A program made the position numbers and the translations under genes. A stretch of 64,000 bases of DNA from G963665925 sp050596425 (GTDB lineage Bacteria > Bacillota > Clostridia > Peptostreptococcales > Acidaminobacteraceae). The stretch spans positions 3,720,001 to 3,784,000 of the forward strand of contig NZ_CP192292.1 in assembly GCF_050596425.1 (NCBI RefSeq), read 5' to 3'. Positions 34,801 to 43,574 of the stretch are shown piece by piece. Numbering within the stretch: position 1 is the first letter of the stretch; each line of letters opens with the position of its first letter. The notes below the pieces were generated by a model, which had not been told where the DNA came from, did not search any database, and saw only the letters and a list, made by a program, of their open reading frames with translations.

Positions 34801-35682
34801 ATGTCTTTATTTAAAGGATCTGGTGTGGCAATTGTTACACCATTTACAGACGACAACCAAGTGAACTATGACAAGTTGGGCGAGCTACTCGATTGGCATG
34901 TGGCCGAAGGGACAGATGCCATTATTATTGTGGGAACAACTGGAGAAGCTCCAACACTTGACGATGAAGAACATAAAACTGTGATCAAATTTGCAGTGGA
35001 CAAAATAAATGGTCGAATTCCTGTTATTGCTGGCACAGGCTCCAATTCAACAGGTCACGCTATCATGATGAGCCAGTACGCTCAGTCTGTTGGCGTAGAT
35101 GGACTTCTACTTGTAACACCATATTACAATAAGTCCACACAACACGGTCTGGTCAAGCACTTCGAAGCCATAGCAGACAGTGTGAACATTCCATGTATTC
35201 TATATAATGTGCCTGGCCGTACAGGTGTTAATATCAATGCAGAAACCATTGGGATTCTAGCCAAGCATCCAAATATTGCAGGTGTCAAAGAAGCCAGTGG
35301 AAACATTTCTCTTGTGACTGAAATTGCCCGTATTATGCCAGAAGGTTTCGGACTTTGGTCGGGTAATGACGATATGATCGTTCCCCTGCTTTCTGTGGGC
35401 GGACATGGCGTTATTTCTGTTGTTGCCAACATCATGCCTAAAGAGACCCATGACATGGTCATGAAATACCTGGAAGGTGATGTAAAAGCATCTGCCAAAC
35501 TACAACTCGAAATGAAGCCTTTGATCGATGCCCTATTCTGCGAAACAAACCCAGTTCCAGTCAAAGAAGCCCTAAACCTAATGGGCCATAAAGTGGGCGA
35601 TCTACGCCTTCCACTTGTTGGCATGCTTGATGAAAACAAAGCACGTCTTGAACAAGAGCTCAAAGCCATGAACCTGATGTAA
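34801..35682 (+). CDS. dapA: 4-hydroxy-tetrahydrodipicolinate synthase
   Basis: About 293 residues, the normal length. Condenses pyruvate with aspartate semialdehyde. Schiff-base lysine K163 in GVKEASGN, Y135 in LYNVPGRTG, and the GTTGEAPTL pyruvate loop are present. An upstream ATG at 34777 would add eight unlikely residues; the ATG at 34801 starts MSLFKGSGVAIVTPF as in the family. Separated from dapB by 10 bases. Confidence 0.95.
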   Translation: MSLFKGSGVAIVTPFTDDNQVNYDKLGELLDWHVAEGTDAIIIVGTTGEAPTLDDEEHKTVIKFAVDKINGRIPVIAGTGSNSTGHAIMMSQYAQSVGVDGLLLVTPYYNKSTQHGLVKHFEAIADSVNIPCILYNVPGRTGVNINAETIGILAKHPNIAGVKEASGNISLVTEIARIMPEGFGLWSGNDDMIVPLLSVGGHGVISVVANIMPKETHDMVMKYLEGDVKASAKLQLEMKPLIDALFCETNPVPVKEALNLMGHKVGDLRLPLVGMLDENKARLEQELKAMNLM

Positions 35683-35692
35683 GGAGGACGAT

Positions 35693-36439
35693 ATGATTAA
35701 TATTATCCTGACAGGATCTGGCGGAGCCATGGGAAAAAACCTTGTGGAACTTATTTCTGAAGCACCTGATATGCAGGTCAGTGCAGGTATAGATAGAAGC
35801 ATCCACGAGAATTATTCATTTCCTCAGTTCACAGAATTTAGTGAAGAGGTAAAAGGAGATGTCATCATAGACTTTTCCCACTACACCTTTGTACCAAGCA
35901 TACTGGACTTTTGTGAGTCTTCTGGGATTCCTGCCGTTATTTGCACAACAGGTCTCACAGATGAAATCATCCAGCGCATTGAACTTGTTTCTAAGAAAAC
36001 GGCCCTCTTTAGATCGGGCAATATGTCCCTGGGCATCAATCTGCTGATCGACCTTGTCAAGAAGGCAGCGATTGTCCTTGAAGACAGTTTCGATATGGAA
36101 ATTATTGAAAAGCACCATAATAAAAAAGTAGATGCCCCAAGCGGCACTGCTAAAATGATCGCAAATGCCATGAAAGACGTTCTTAGCGCTGATACAGATT
36201 TCGTTTATGGTCGTTCTGGAAATGACGCCAAACGGGACAACAAAGAAATTGGTATCCATGCCGTTCGCGGTGGAACCATCGTTGGTCAACACGACGTTAT
36301 TTTCGCAGGCATTGATGAAGTGATTGAAATTAAGCATACAGCAGCATCAAAAAGAGTTTTTGCTCAGGGTGCCATTTCTGCCGCTAGATTTATGGCAGGC
36401 CGCGGACCCGGGCTATATGACATGAATGATATACTATAG
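35693..36439 (+). CDS. dapB: 4-hydroxy-tetrahydrodipicolinate reductase
   Basis: A 248-residue reductase that makes tetrahydrodipicolinate with NAD(P)H. Nucleotide-binding GSGGAMGKNLV at the N-terminus and the substrate motif EKHHNKKVDAPSGTA are intact. AAGGAGGACG precedes the start. Translationally close to dapA and dapH. Confidence 0.95.
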   Translation: MINIILTGSGGAMGKNLVELISEAPDMQVSAGIDRSIHENYSFPQFTEFSEEVKGDVIIDFSHYTFVPSILDFCESSGIPAVICTTGLTDEIIQRIELVSKKTALFRSGNMSLGINLLIDLVKKAAIVLEDSFDMEIIEKHHNKKVDAPSGTAKMIANAMKDVLSADTDFVYGRSGNDAKRDNKEIGIHAVRGGTIVGQHDVIFAGIDEVIEIKHTAASKRVFAQGAISAARFMAGRGPGLYDMNDIL

Positions 36440-36450
36440 GAGGCAAATGA

Positions 36451-37167
36451 ATGTCACAGCAGTACGATTTGACAAACCCATATGAAATAGCAAAATTTAT
36501 TAAGGATGCCACAAAAAGCACACCTGTTAAGGCCTATGTCAAAGGAAACCTTGAAGGTCTTTCATCAGAGTCCGTTCGTTTATTCGGCGAAGGCAGTTTC
36601 TATGTTCTTTTTGGGGAGTCGGCAGATGTTTTAGCATTCCTGGAAACACATAAAGATCAAGTTCAAGATTTTGAGCTTGAAAACGATAGAAGAAACTCAG
36701 CAATTCCACTTCTTGATCTCAAATACCAAAATGCGAGAATTGAGCCAGGTGCAATGATTCGTGACCGTGTGGCTATTGGTGACAACGCTGTTATTATGAT
36801 GGGCGCAGTCATTAATATTGGTTCTGAAATTGGCGAAGGCACTATGATCGATATGAACGCAGTCCTTGGGGCAAGAGCAACAATTGGTAAAAACGCCCAC
36901 GTTGGCGCTGGCGCTGTTATTGCAGGCGTTCTAGAGCCACCATCAGCAACTCCAGTTATTGTTGAAGACGGGGCACTTATCGGTGCTAACGCTGTTGTTC
37001 TAGAAGGTGTTCGAGTTGGTGCAGGCGCTGTTGTAGCGGCTGGATCGATTGTCACTGAGGATGTTCCTGCCGGTGCGGTGGTGGCTGGTGCACCTGCCAA
37101 GGTCATTAAAATGGTCGATGACAAAACATCTGGTAAAACAGAATTCCTTGATGACCTTCGTGGTTAA
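36451..37167 (+). CDS. dapH: Tetrahydrodipicolinate N-acetyltransferase
   Basis: A 238-residue left-handed beta-helix acetyltransferase; hexapeptide repeats (IGDNAVIMMGAVINIG, IGKNAHVGAGAVIAG, IGANAVVLEGVRVGAGAVVAAG) fill the second half. The length and N-terminal domain (YEIAKFIKDATKSTPVKAYVKG) are those of the acetyl (DapH) rather than the succinyl (DapD) enzyme. So lysine/diaminopimelate goes through N-acetyl intermediates, which then need an aminotransferase and a deacetylase. Last gene of the operon, followed by a strong terminator. Confidence 0.92.
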   Translation: MSQQYDLTNPYEIAKFIKDATKSTPVKAYVKGNLEGLSSESVRLFGEGSFYVLFGESADVLAFLETHKDQVQDFELENDRRNSAIPLLDLKYQNARIEPGAMIRDRVAIGDNAVIMMGAVINIGSEIGEGTMIDMNAVLGARATIGKNAHVGAGAVIAGVLEPPSATPVIVEDGALIGANAVVLEGVRVGAGAVVAAGSIVTEDVPAGAVVAGAPAKVIKMVDDKTSGKTEFLDDLRG

Positions 37168-37220
37168 TAGGTATTTGATGCATTAGATATTTGCTTCATT
37201 CAGCTTTAAAAAAATAAATC

Positions 37221-37264
37221 AAACCCCACTCTTCTTCATTTTCTGGAAGAGTGGGGTTTTTATG
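37221..37264 (+). terminator. Terminator of the asd-dap operon
   Basis: AAACCCCACTCTTC/GAAGAGTGGGGTTT stem (37221-37234 with 37246-37259) followed by TTTT. Confidence 0.92.
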
Positions 37265-37313
37265 TGTTCTAATTAGCACTTCAATCTTTAAACGGTCTTA
37301 ATTAAGAGGCAAA

Positions 37314-37360
37314 AAGGGGGTTGGAAAGTGTCCAAATTTCGGACACTTTCCAACCCCCTT
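37314..37360. repeat. Perfect 20-bp inverted repeat with 7-base loop
   Basis: AAGGGGGTTGGAAAGTGTCC (37314-37333) is exactly complementary to 37341-37360, with loop AAATTTC. Run of five A on the left, so it could terminate minus-strand transcription, but no minus-strand gene ends here and the dap terminator lies 50 bases away. Confidence 0.85.
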
Positions 37361-37896
37361 CTCATACTCAGCCTTCACACGAGAAATTCCTGACGCTTTT
37401 TTTTAACAGCGAAATATCAATTGTATAAATATTGTATGATCTCAGATAATTTGATAAGTTCCCAGCCCCCTTTACCCTATCAGCCTCTTGTCTCATTCTA
37501 TGATTCTTTTCCATTAAAAATTAACCCCACTTAAACACCTTGTGAAAAGTCATAATGGTTCCACCTCAAAGAGCGCTTTCAACTTTCATAAATATGGACC
37601 AGATTATCCTAACTTGAAAAGTATTCATGAATTCCAAGTATTTTTGTCGGGTTTCTATTATTTTTCTTTAATAATGGTTGACATTTCGTTTTTCGATGTG
37701 TACTGTATATTGTATACATGGTATATGTTCATAACTATTTCAATAAATTCATATATTTATGAACAATATTAACAAGTGCATGCTAAATATTCGTAACATG
37801 CTCAAAAGGAATTGCAAGGCATATCACCATGTGTTATTGTTTTTTAAAATCAACTATGATCTATTATGAAACCCTTTAAGGCAGGAGGTCCATTCA
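37361..37896. other. Region upstream of pflB
   Basis: About 535 AT-rich bases. A 76-codon frame at 37542-37772 lacks a ribosome site and looks random. TATGAT (37855-37860) may be the pflB -10, without a good -35. AGGAGGT stands before the pflB start. Nothing else recognised. Confidence 0.45.
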
Positions 37897-40122
37897 ATGC
37901 AAGCATGGAGATCTTTTAAGAAAGGAACATGGTCGAAAGACATCAATGTTCGTGACTTTATTCAACTAAACTACACACCTTATGAAGGTGATGACAGCTT
38001 TTTAGCAGGTCCAACCCAAAGAACAACTGAGCTTTGGAACAAGGTTGCAGAGCTGATGAAAGAAGAAAATAAAAAAGGCATCCTAGATGCCGATACAAAA
38101 ATAATTTCTACAGTGGCTTCACACGGTGCTGGCTATATCGACCAATCCTCAGAAATTATTGTAGGTCTTCAAACAGACAAACCTCTAAAACGTGCCCTTA
38201 TGCCTTTCGGTGGTATACGCGTTGCGAATGGCGCTCTTGAGTCATACGGATACGAAATGGATCCGTCGACAAAGGAAATTTTTGATCTAAAATACAGAAA
38301 AACGCACAACGATGGTGTTTTCGATGCCTATACAGAAGACATGCGTCTTGCCCGTAAAACAGGTATCATCACTGGTCTTCCAGATGCATACGGTCGTGGT
38401 CGCATTATCGGTGACTATCGTCGTGTGGCTCTTTATGGTGTAGACCGACTTATAGAAGATAAAATTGAACAAAAGAAACTTCTAACCCTAGATGTTATGG
38501 AAAGCAAGCTGATCCGTCAGCGTGAAGAGATCACTGAGCAGATTTATGCCCTCAAGGAACTCAAAGAAATGGCGCAGGCCTATGGTATTGATATTTCAAA
38601 CCCAGCAATAAATACGAAAGAAGCCATCCAGTGGACGTATTTTGGATACCTAGGCGCTATCAAGGAGCAAAATGGTGCTGCCATGTCACTTGGTCGTGTG
38701 TCAACATTCCTGGATATCTACATTGAGCGTGATCTTGCTGAAGGCAACTTAACAGAGTCTCAAGCACAGGAAATGATCGATGACTTTGTTATCAAACTGC
38801 GTATGGTTCGTTTCCTAAGAACGCCATCATACAACGAACTCTTCTCTGGCGATCCAACATGGGTGACTGAGTCAATCGGCGGTATGGGGCTTGACGGACG
38901 AACACTCGTTACAAAGTCGAGTTTCCGTATGCTTCACACCCTAACAAACCTTGGACCTGCACCAGAGCCAAACCTAACGGTTCTTTGGTCTCCACGCCTA
39001 CCTAAGGGCTTCAAGGACTTTGCGAGTAAGGTTTCCATTGAAACAAGCTCAATTCAATACGAAAATGACGATCTAATGCTGGCTGATTATGGAGATGACT
39101 ACGGTATCGCTTGTTGTGTATCTGCAATGCGCATTGGTAAGCAAATGCAATTCTTTGGCGCACGTGCCAACCTTGCAAAGGCTCTACTATACGCTATTAA
39201 TGGTGGTCGAGACGAAAAAACCGGTGACCAAATCGCACCGCTTTTCGCACCTGTTACATCTGATGTTCTTGATTATGATGACGTTATGGCTCGCTTTGAC
39301 CAGATTATGGACTGGTTGGCACAGCTCTACATTAACACACTAAACATCATTCACTACATGCATGACAAGTATGCTTACGAGCGTCTGCAAATGGCCCTTC
39401 ATGACATGGATGTTCTAAGAACGTCTGCTTGCGGTATTGCAGGTCTATCTGTTGTTGCCGACTCCCTTTCCGCTATCAAGCATGCTAAGGTTAAGCCTGT
39501 GCGTAACGATGAAGGTCTTGTTGTAGACTATGAAATCGAAGGCGACTTCCCTTGCTTCGGTAATGATGATGACAAGGTCGATACACTGGCTAACGAAATC
39601 GTTGAAAAATTCATGAACAAGCTAAGAAAGCATAAGACATACAGAAGTTCTGTACCAACACTGTCTATCTTGACAATCACATCCAATGTTGTTTATGGTA
39701 AGAAAACGGGCAACACACCTGATGGCAGAAAAGCTGGCGAACCATTTGCACCTGGTGCAAACCCAATGCATGGTAGAGATCAAAACGGTGCCCTTGCTTC
39801 TATGGCTTCTGTGGCTAAACTGCCATACGAACACTCAGAAGATGGTATTTCATACACATTCTCCATCATTCCTGGTGCGCTTGGCAAGGACAGCGAGACA
39901 CGCGTTAACAACCTAACGGGTCTTCTTGATGGTTATTTTGAGAGCACAGGCCACCATATAAATGTCAATGTGTTTGATCGTGAAACACTTGAAGACGCTA
40001 TGGAACATCCTGAGCTATACCCACAACTTACAATCCGTGTTTCAGGCTATGCTGTAAACTTCATCAAACTGACAAGAGAACAACAGCTTGATGTTATTAA
40101 TAGAACTTTCCATACACGCTAA
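37897..40122 (+). CDS. pflB: Pyruvate formate-lyase
   Basis: A 741-residue glycyl-radical enzyme that cleaves pyruvate with CoA to acetyl-CoA and formate under anaerobic conditions. The adjacent catalytic cysteines are C406-C407 in YGIACCVSAMRIGKQMQF, and the radical glycine is G717 in IRVSGYAVNF, 24 residues from the end. Length and motifs match classical PflB rather than diol dehydratase or other glycyl-radical relatives. The activase follows after 26 bases. Confidence 0.96.
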   Translation: MQAWRSFKKGTWSKDINVRDFIQLNYTPYEGDDSFLAGPTQRTTELWNKVAELMKEENKKGILDADTKIISTVASHGAGYIDQSSEIIVGLQTDKPLKRALMPFGGIRVANGALESYGYEMDPSTKEIFDLKYRKTHNDGVFDAYTEDMRLARKTGIITGLPDAYGRGRIIGDYRRVALYGVDRLIEDKIEQKKLLTLDVMESKLIRQREEITEQIYALKELKEMAQAYGIDISNPAINTKEAIQWTYFGYLGAIKEQNGAAMSLGRVSTFLDIYIERDLAEGNLTESQAQEMIDDFVIKLRMVRFLRTPSYNELFSGDPTWVTESIGGMGLDGRTLVTKSSFRMLHTLTNLGPAPEPNLTVLWSPRLPKGFKDFASKVSIETSSIQYENDDLMLADYGDDYGIACCVSAMRIGKQMQFFGARANLAKALLYAINGGRDEKTGDQIAPLFAPVTSDVLDYDDVMARFDQIMDWLAQLYINTLNIIHYMHDKYAYERLQMALHDMDVLRTSACGIAGLSVVADSLSAIKHAKVKPVRNDEGLVVDYEIEGDFPCFGNDDDKVDTLANEIVEKFMNKLRKHKTYRSSVPTLSILTITSNVVYGKKTGNTPDGRKAGEPFAPGANPMHGRDQNGALASMASVAKLPYEHSEDGISYTFSIIPGALGKDSETRVNNLTGLLDGYFESTGHHINVNVFDRETLEDAMEHPELYPQLTIRVSGYAVNFIKLTREQQLDVINRTFHTR

Positions 40123-40148
40123 CACCCGCTGGTGGAAGGAGTGATTTT

Positions 40149-40856
40149 ATGAAAGGTTACATTCATTCATATGAAACTTGTGGTGCAGTAGATGGCCCTG
40201 GCATACGCTTCATCGTTTTTACGCAGGGCTGCCCACTCAGATGCAAATATTGTCACAATCCTGACACCTGGGCACCAGACAAAGGACAAGAGACATCATC
40301 TGAAGACCTTATCGAAAAAATTCAAAGATACAAGGTTTTTATGAAAAACACAGGTGGCGGATTGACCGTTTCTGGCGGTGAGCCCCTCATGCAGGCTGAG
40401 TTTGTTGCTGATCTATTTGAAAAGGCAAGAGCACAGAATTTGCATACGGCACTTGACACCTCAGGCGCAGCGTCAGCAGAGAAAACAGAGTCTGTTTTAA
40501 AGCATACTGATCTCATGCTTCTCGATGTCAAGTCGACCAATCCTGATATGTATAAGACTCTAACCGGTGGAAAAATTGACTTCCTTTATCAGTCCCTTGA
40601 ACTGGCGCAAAAGCATGGTGTAGAAGTTTGGCTCAGACTCGTTGTCGTGCCTGGCTTCACAGACAAATTAAAAGAAATAGAGAAAATCAACCAACTCCAA
40701 GAGAAGTACAGCGTTATTTCCAAGGTTGAACTTCTCCCCTTTCATAAAATGGGAGAATTTAAATGGGCCGAACTGGGTCTTAACTATGAACTTGAAAAAA
40801 CAAGTGAACCTGATTCATCAACAATGGCAATGCTACAAGACGCCTTAAAAAGTTAA
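40149..40856 (+). CDS. pflA: Pyruvate formate-lyase activating enzyme
   Basis: A 235-residue radical SAM protein with the [4Fe-4S] motif CxxxCxxC at C28, C32 and C35 (GCPLRCKYCHNPD), GGGLTVSGGEPLMQ and DTSGAA. It abstracts a hydrogen from G717 of PflB to make the glycyl radical. No extra ferredoxin domain, as for true PflA. GTGGAAGGAG precedes the ATG. Confidence 0.96.
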   Translation: MKGYIHSYETCGAVDGPGIRFIVFTQGCPLRCKYCHNPDTWAPDKGQETSSEDLIEKIQRYKVFMKNTGGGLTVSGGEPLMQAEFVADLFEKARAQNLHTALDTSGAASAEKTESVLKHTDLMLLDVKSTNPDMYKTLTGGKIDFLYQSLELAQKHGVEVWLRLVVVPGFTDKLKEIEKINQLQEKYSVISKVELLPFHKMGEFKWAELGLNYELEKTSEPDSSTMAMLQDALKS

Positions 40857-40871
40857 TACATGTGTGATTTA

Positions 40872-40904
40872 CAAAACCCCGATCAAGACTTGATCGGGGT
40901 TTTA
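40872..40904. terminator. Bidirectional terminator between pflA and the GGDEF gene
   Basis: AAAACCCCGATCAA/TTGATCGGGGTTTT stem with loop GAC. T-runs on both strands serve the two convergent genes. Confidence 0.92.
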
Positions 40905-40913
40905 ATCAATTTA

Positions 40914-42422
40914 TTAGGTTTTAATATCATCTTCATCCATTTGCCAATCTGTTAAACGCCTTTTCTTATTCCTCTTCTTATCTTTATACATAGACTGGTC
41001 AGCTTCTTCAATAAAGGCTTGTATGGTTGATGTTCCATCATAACTTGCAAACCCTTTGCTTATAGTGATTGGATACTTAATGTTTTTCTCAACTTGCTTC
41101 TCTTTTAGGGCCTCCTCTGCGCTTTTAATCTTAGCCCTTGATTGTTCAATGGTTTGACCAGGAAAAATAACTAAAAATTCATCACCACCCAGACGACAAA
41201 TAATATCCCAGTCCTCAAGGTGCTTTTCTACCGTTGAAGACACCGTTTTTATAAGAACGTCTCCACAACTGTGTCCTTTTGTGTCATTAATAAGCTTGAG
41301 GTTGTTGATGTCAATATAGCATATGCTCAGAACCTTAAAGGCCTTTCCAAATTTACCAATGAGATCTTCGAGTTTTTCAAAACCAACGCGTCTGTTGTAA
41401 ACCCGGGTTAACACATCCACAGTTGCATACTCCACAATTTGCTTGTTCATGGTCTCAATGCGGTCAAGCATTAAATTAATATCTCTTGTAAGCATCGTGA
41501 TCTCATCGTTCTTATCTGTTTCAAGCCTCAATGACAAGTCCCTCTCATGGGCAATTTTATCGACATTCAGACTAAGATTTTTCACCCGGTCGAGCATACT
41601 TTTAACATAGACATACAATATTGTAGAGATTACGATAAAAGCAATCACAGAAGCCACCATGACCTCTCGCATGGTCTTCTTGCCCAGAGCTATAATATCT
41701 AAAGGGCGTCTAAACTGGAGTGCAATACTATGGGGATCATTCACATAGGGATACCTAAAAAGAACTGTTTTGAAAGTGTCATGTTCATATATCTGAAGAC
41801 TTTGTTCCTCACTCAAAAACTTTTCAGAAACAGAAACCAGTTCAATATCAAGTTCTAAGCGATCTTGAATTTCTTTAACATGATCCCTATCTAAGTAGAA
41901 AGCGAAAACAAGAAGGCCTTTTTTAGGTGCTGTCTCATCTGTTGTTGTAATTTGCTTTGTAGAAAATATAAGGGGTCTCCCCTTATGCAACATAACATTT
42001 GTTTCATTCTTATGCCCAACAATTGTTGAAATCACAATTTCCGGCACTTGCTCAACAACATCCCCATCATCATATTTAAATCCACTGATAAACTTTTCAT
42101 CGGGACCATAAATAAGAACATAATCAAGGCCTATATCCTTCATAAAACCACTGCTAATATTGGAATTAATATACTTGTCCGTAGGGGCATGTATATAGGC
42201 ATAGGTGTCATCCCAATTCGCCCAGTCCGTAAGAATTGGATCAGATTTTGCGACCACATCATCAATCGCTCCCTGAAGACGATTGATATTCGCTTTGAAA
42301 CTTTCTTCTTCAAGAATGTCATAGCCATGCATGGCAATGCTATTAAAAATAGTGCCCATAGCCACGATCCAAATTATAATATAAATGCCAATAAAAATTG
42401 CCAATTTCAACCTTATTTTCAT
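40914..42422 (-). CDS. Membrane diguanylate cyclase with CHASE4-like sensor
   Basis: A 502-residue protein. Membrane segment at about 7-29, an outside sensor region with NWDDTYAYIHAP and PLIFSTKQITT as in CHASE4 domains, a second membrane segment (about 253-272), a HAMP-like linker and a GGDEF domain. The signature GGDEF is intact at 412-416, as is FKVLSICYIDINNLKLIND, so cyclic-di-GMP synthesis is expected. The inhibitory RxxD site just before it is absent (LEDWDIICRLGGDEF). No EAL domain. Monocistronic. Confidence 0.87.
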   Translation of the reverse strand: MKIRLKLAIFIGIYIIIWIVAMGTIFNSIAMHGYDILEEESFKANINRLQGAIDDVVAKSDPILTDWANWDDTYAYIHAPTDKYINSNISSGFMKDIGLDYVLIYGPDEKFISGFKYDDGDVVEQVPEIVISTIVGHKNETNVMLHKGRPLIFSTKQITTTDETAPKKGLLVFAFYLDRDHVKEIQDRLELDIELVSVSEKFLSEEQSLQIYEHDTFKTVLFRYPYVNDPHSIALQFRRPLDIIALGKKTMREVMVASVIAFIVISTILYVYVKSMLDRVKNLSLNVDKIAHERDLSLRLETDKNDEITMLTRDINLMLDRIETMNKQIVEYATVDVLTRVYNRRVGFEKLEDLIGKFGKAFKVLSICYIDINNLKLINDTKGHSCGDVLIKTVSSTVEKHLEDWDIICRLGGDEFLVIFPGQTIEQSRAKIKSAEEALKEKQVEKNIKYPITISKGFASYDGTSTIQAFIEEADQSMYKDKKRNKKRRLTDWQMDEDDIKT

Positions 42423-42552
42423 ATCCGACCCCTTTTTTCATGTACAAGTCAATTATACTAATTAACTGTACCTATTTCTACTAGGACTTATACCCTTAGA
42501 GTCTTTCTTGAAGCGGTTTATAGGCTCTCACAATTAAATTTGATTTGGGAAA

Positions 42553-42588
42553 TAAAAAAAAGACCCGCTTGTTATAAACAGCGGATCC
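42553..42588 (-). terminator. Terminator of hpt
   Basis: CCGCTGTTT/AAC-AAGCGG type stem with one mismatch, followed by eight T on the minus strand, 13 bases beyond the hpt stop. Confidence 0.8.
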
Positions 42589-42600
42589 TTTCAAGACACT

Positions 42601-43137
42601 TTACTTGTCGACAAATGCGAAAACATGGTCGATATTTCTCATGTAATCGCCGTAGTTTAAGCCATAGCCCACAATAAACATATCAGGGATTGTAAAGCCA
42701 ACGTAGTCTGGTTCATACTCCACCTGGCGTCTTGACGGCTTGTCTAGAAGAACACAGCACTTGATGCTTGCAGGGTTTCTTTTAGACAGGTGTTCTATGA
42801 CACCCGTCATAGTTATTGCAGAATCTGTAATGTCATCGACAATAAGAACATCGAAATCAGATAAATCATCAATTTTCAGGTCTTGGGTAACTTTCACACG
42901 ACCAGTTGACTCTTCTCCATGTCCATACGACGATGTTGTCATGAACTCAATACGTGTTGGAAGGTCAATTTTCCTAACCAAGTCAGCAGTAAAAATAAAC
43001 GACCCTTTTAGGAGTGAAATAACAAGAAGATTTTTCTCCTTGTATTCCTCTGTTAATTGCGCCCCCAGCTCAGCAACACGCTTGTCTATTTCTTCTTTTG
43101 AAACAAGAACCTCACGCTTTTTGTTCTCAATACTCAT
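42601..43137 (-). CDS. hpt: Hypoxanthine phosphoribosyltransferase
   Basis: A 178-residue purine salvage enzyme that makes IMP/GMP from hypoxanthine/guanine and PRPP. The PRPP-binding motif DVLIVDDITDSAITM is intact, as are LLVISLLKGSFIFTADLVRKI and the late DYVGFTIPDMFIVGYGLNY block. CCGGAGGGA precedes the start. A possible cobalamin-riboswitch-like element lies upstream. Confidence 0.93.
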   Translation of the reverse strand: MSIENKKREVLVSKEEIDKRVAELGAQLTEEYKEKNLLVISLLKGSFIFTADLVRKIDLPTRIEFMTTSSYGHGEESTGRVKVTQDLKIDDLSDFDVLIVDDITDSAITMTGVIEHLSKRNPASIKCCVLLDKPSRRQVEYEPDYVGFTIPDMFIVGYGLNYGDYMRNIDHVFAFVDK

Positions 43138-43249
43138 TATATTCCCTCCGGATACTCTTCTACATTGTTACTTTACATTCTACCGAAGGATGAGGATATG
43201 TGTCAACAAAATGCAGGCTTTCAATTGCTTTTACATAATTGTTTGAATA

Positions 43250-43400
43250 TTTCGTTAGACAACTTGCATCCAAAGCTATTCTATCCCATACGGTGGCGGG
43301 ACTGCGACAGGTGTGTTCGCCTATTACGTCTTCCTCTTGTTCCCATTATCCTAGAATCTATTTTCATATCTCAACATATATAGAGATGGCATGCAAAATA
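43250..43400 (-). promoter_or_regulatory. Possible degenerate cobalamin-riboswitch-like element
   Basis: Minus strand shows AATGGGAA, then AGGCGAACACACCT, then GCAGTCCCGCCACCGTAT. These recall the conserved GGGAA, GGUGaaAnUCC and GCnGuCCCGCnACUGU blocks of B12 riboswitches, but the first spacing is too long and the 3' part is poor. It is about 150 bases before hpt, with no B12-related gene beside it. It could be a relic or chance. Confidence 0.3.
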
Positions 43401-43418
43401 AATGCAGTCTCTATGCAA

Positions 43419-43466
43419 TATCTAGGTATTGGCCAAAAACTTTGACCTCACCCTATCTAGGTATTG
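43419..43466. repeat. 13-bp direct repeat
   Basis: TATCTAGGTATTG occurs at 43419-43431 and 43454-43466, 35 bp apart, in the gap between hpt and the metallo-hydrolase gene. Confidence 0.6.
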
Positions 43467-43574
43467 TATAGAAACTGCTTCTAATTTTACTCTTCAAAAG
43501 CTTATGTAAATTGCTATAGATTGCCTACAACAATAATATTTCACGAAAATCTCCCACTCAATATCATCTCACCA

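Noticed and set aside
37542..37772. 76-codon frame before pflB
   Set aside because: No ribosome site, random-looking composition, no neighbours to suggest a role.
43165..43383. 72-codon plus-strand frame with CDRCVR
   Set aside because: No ribosome site; sequence conservation pattern fits an RNA-like element on the other strand better.
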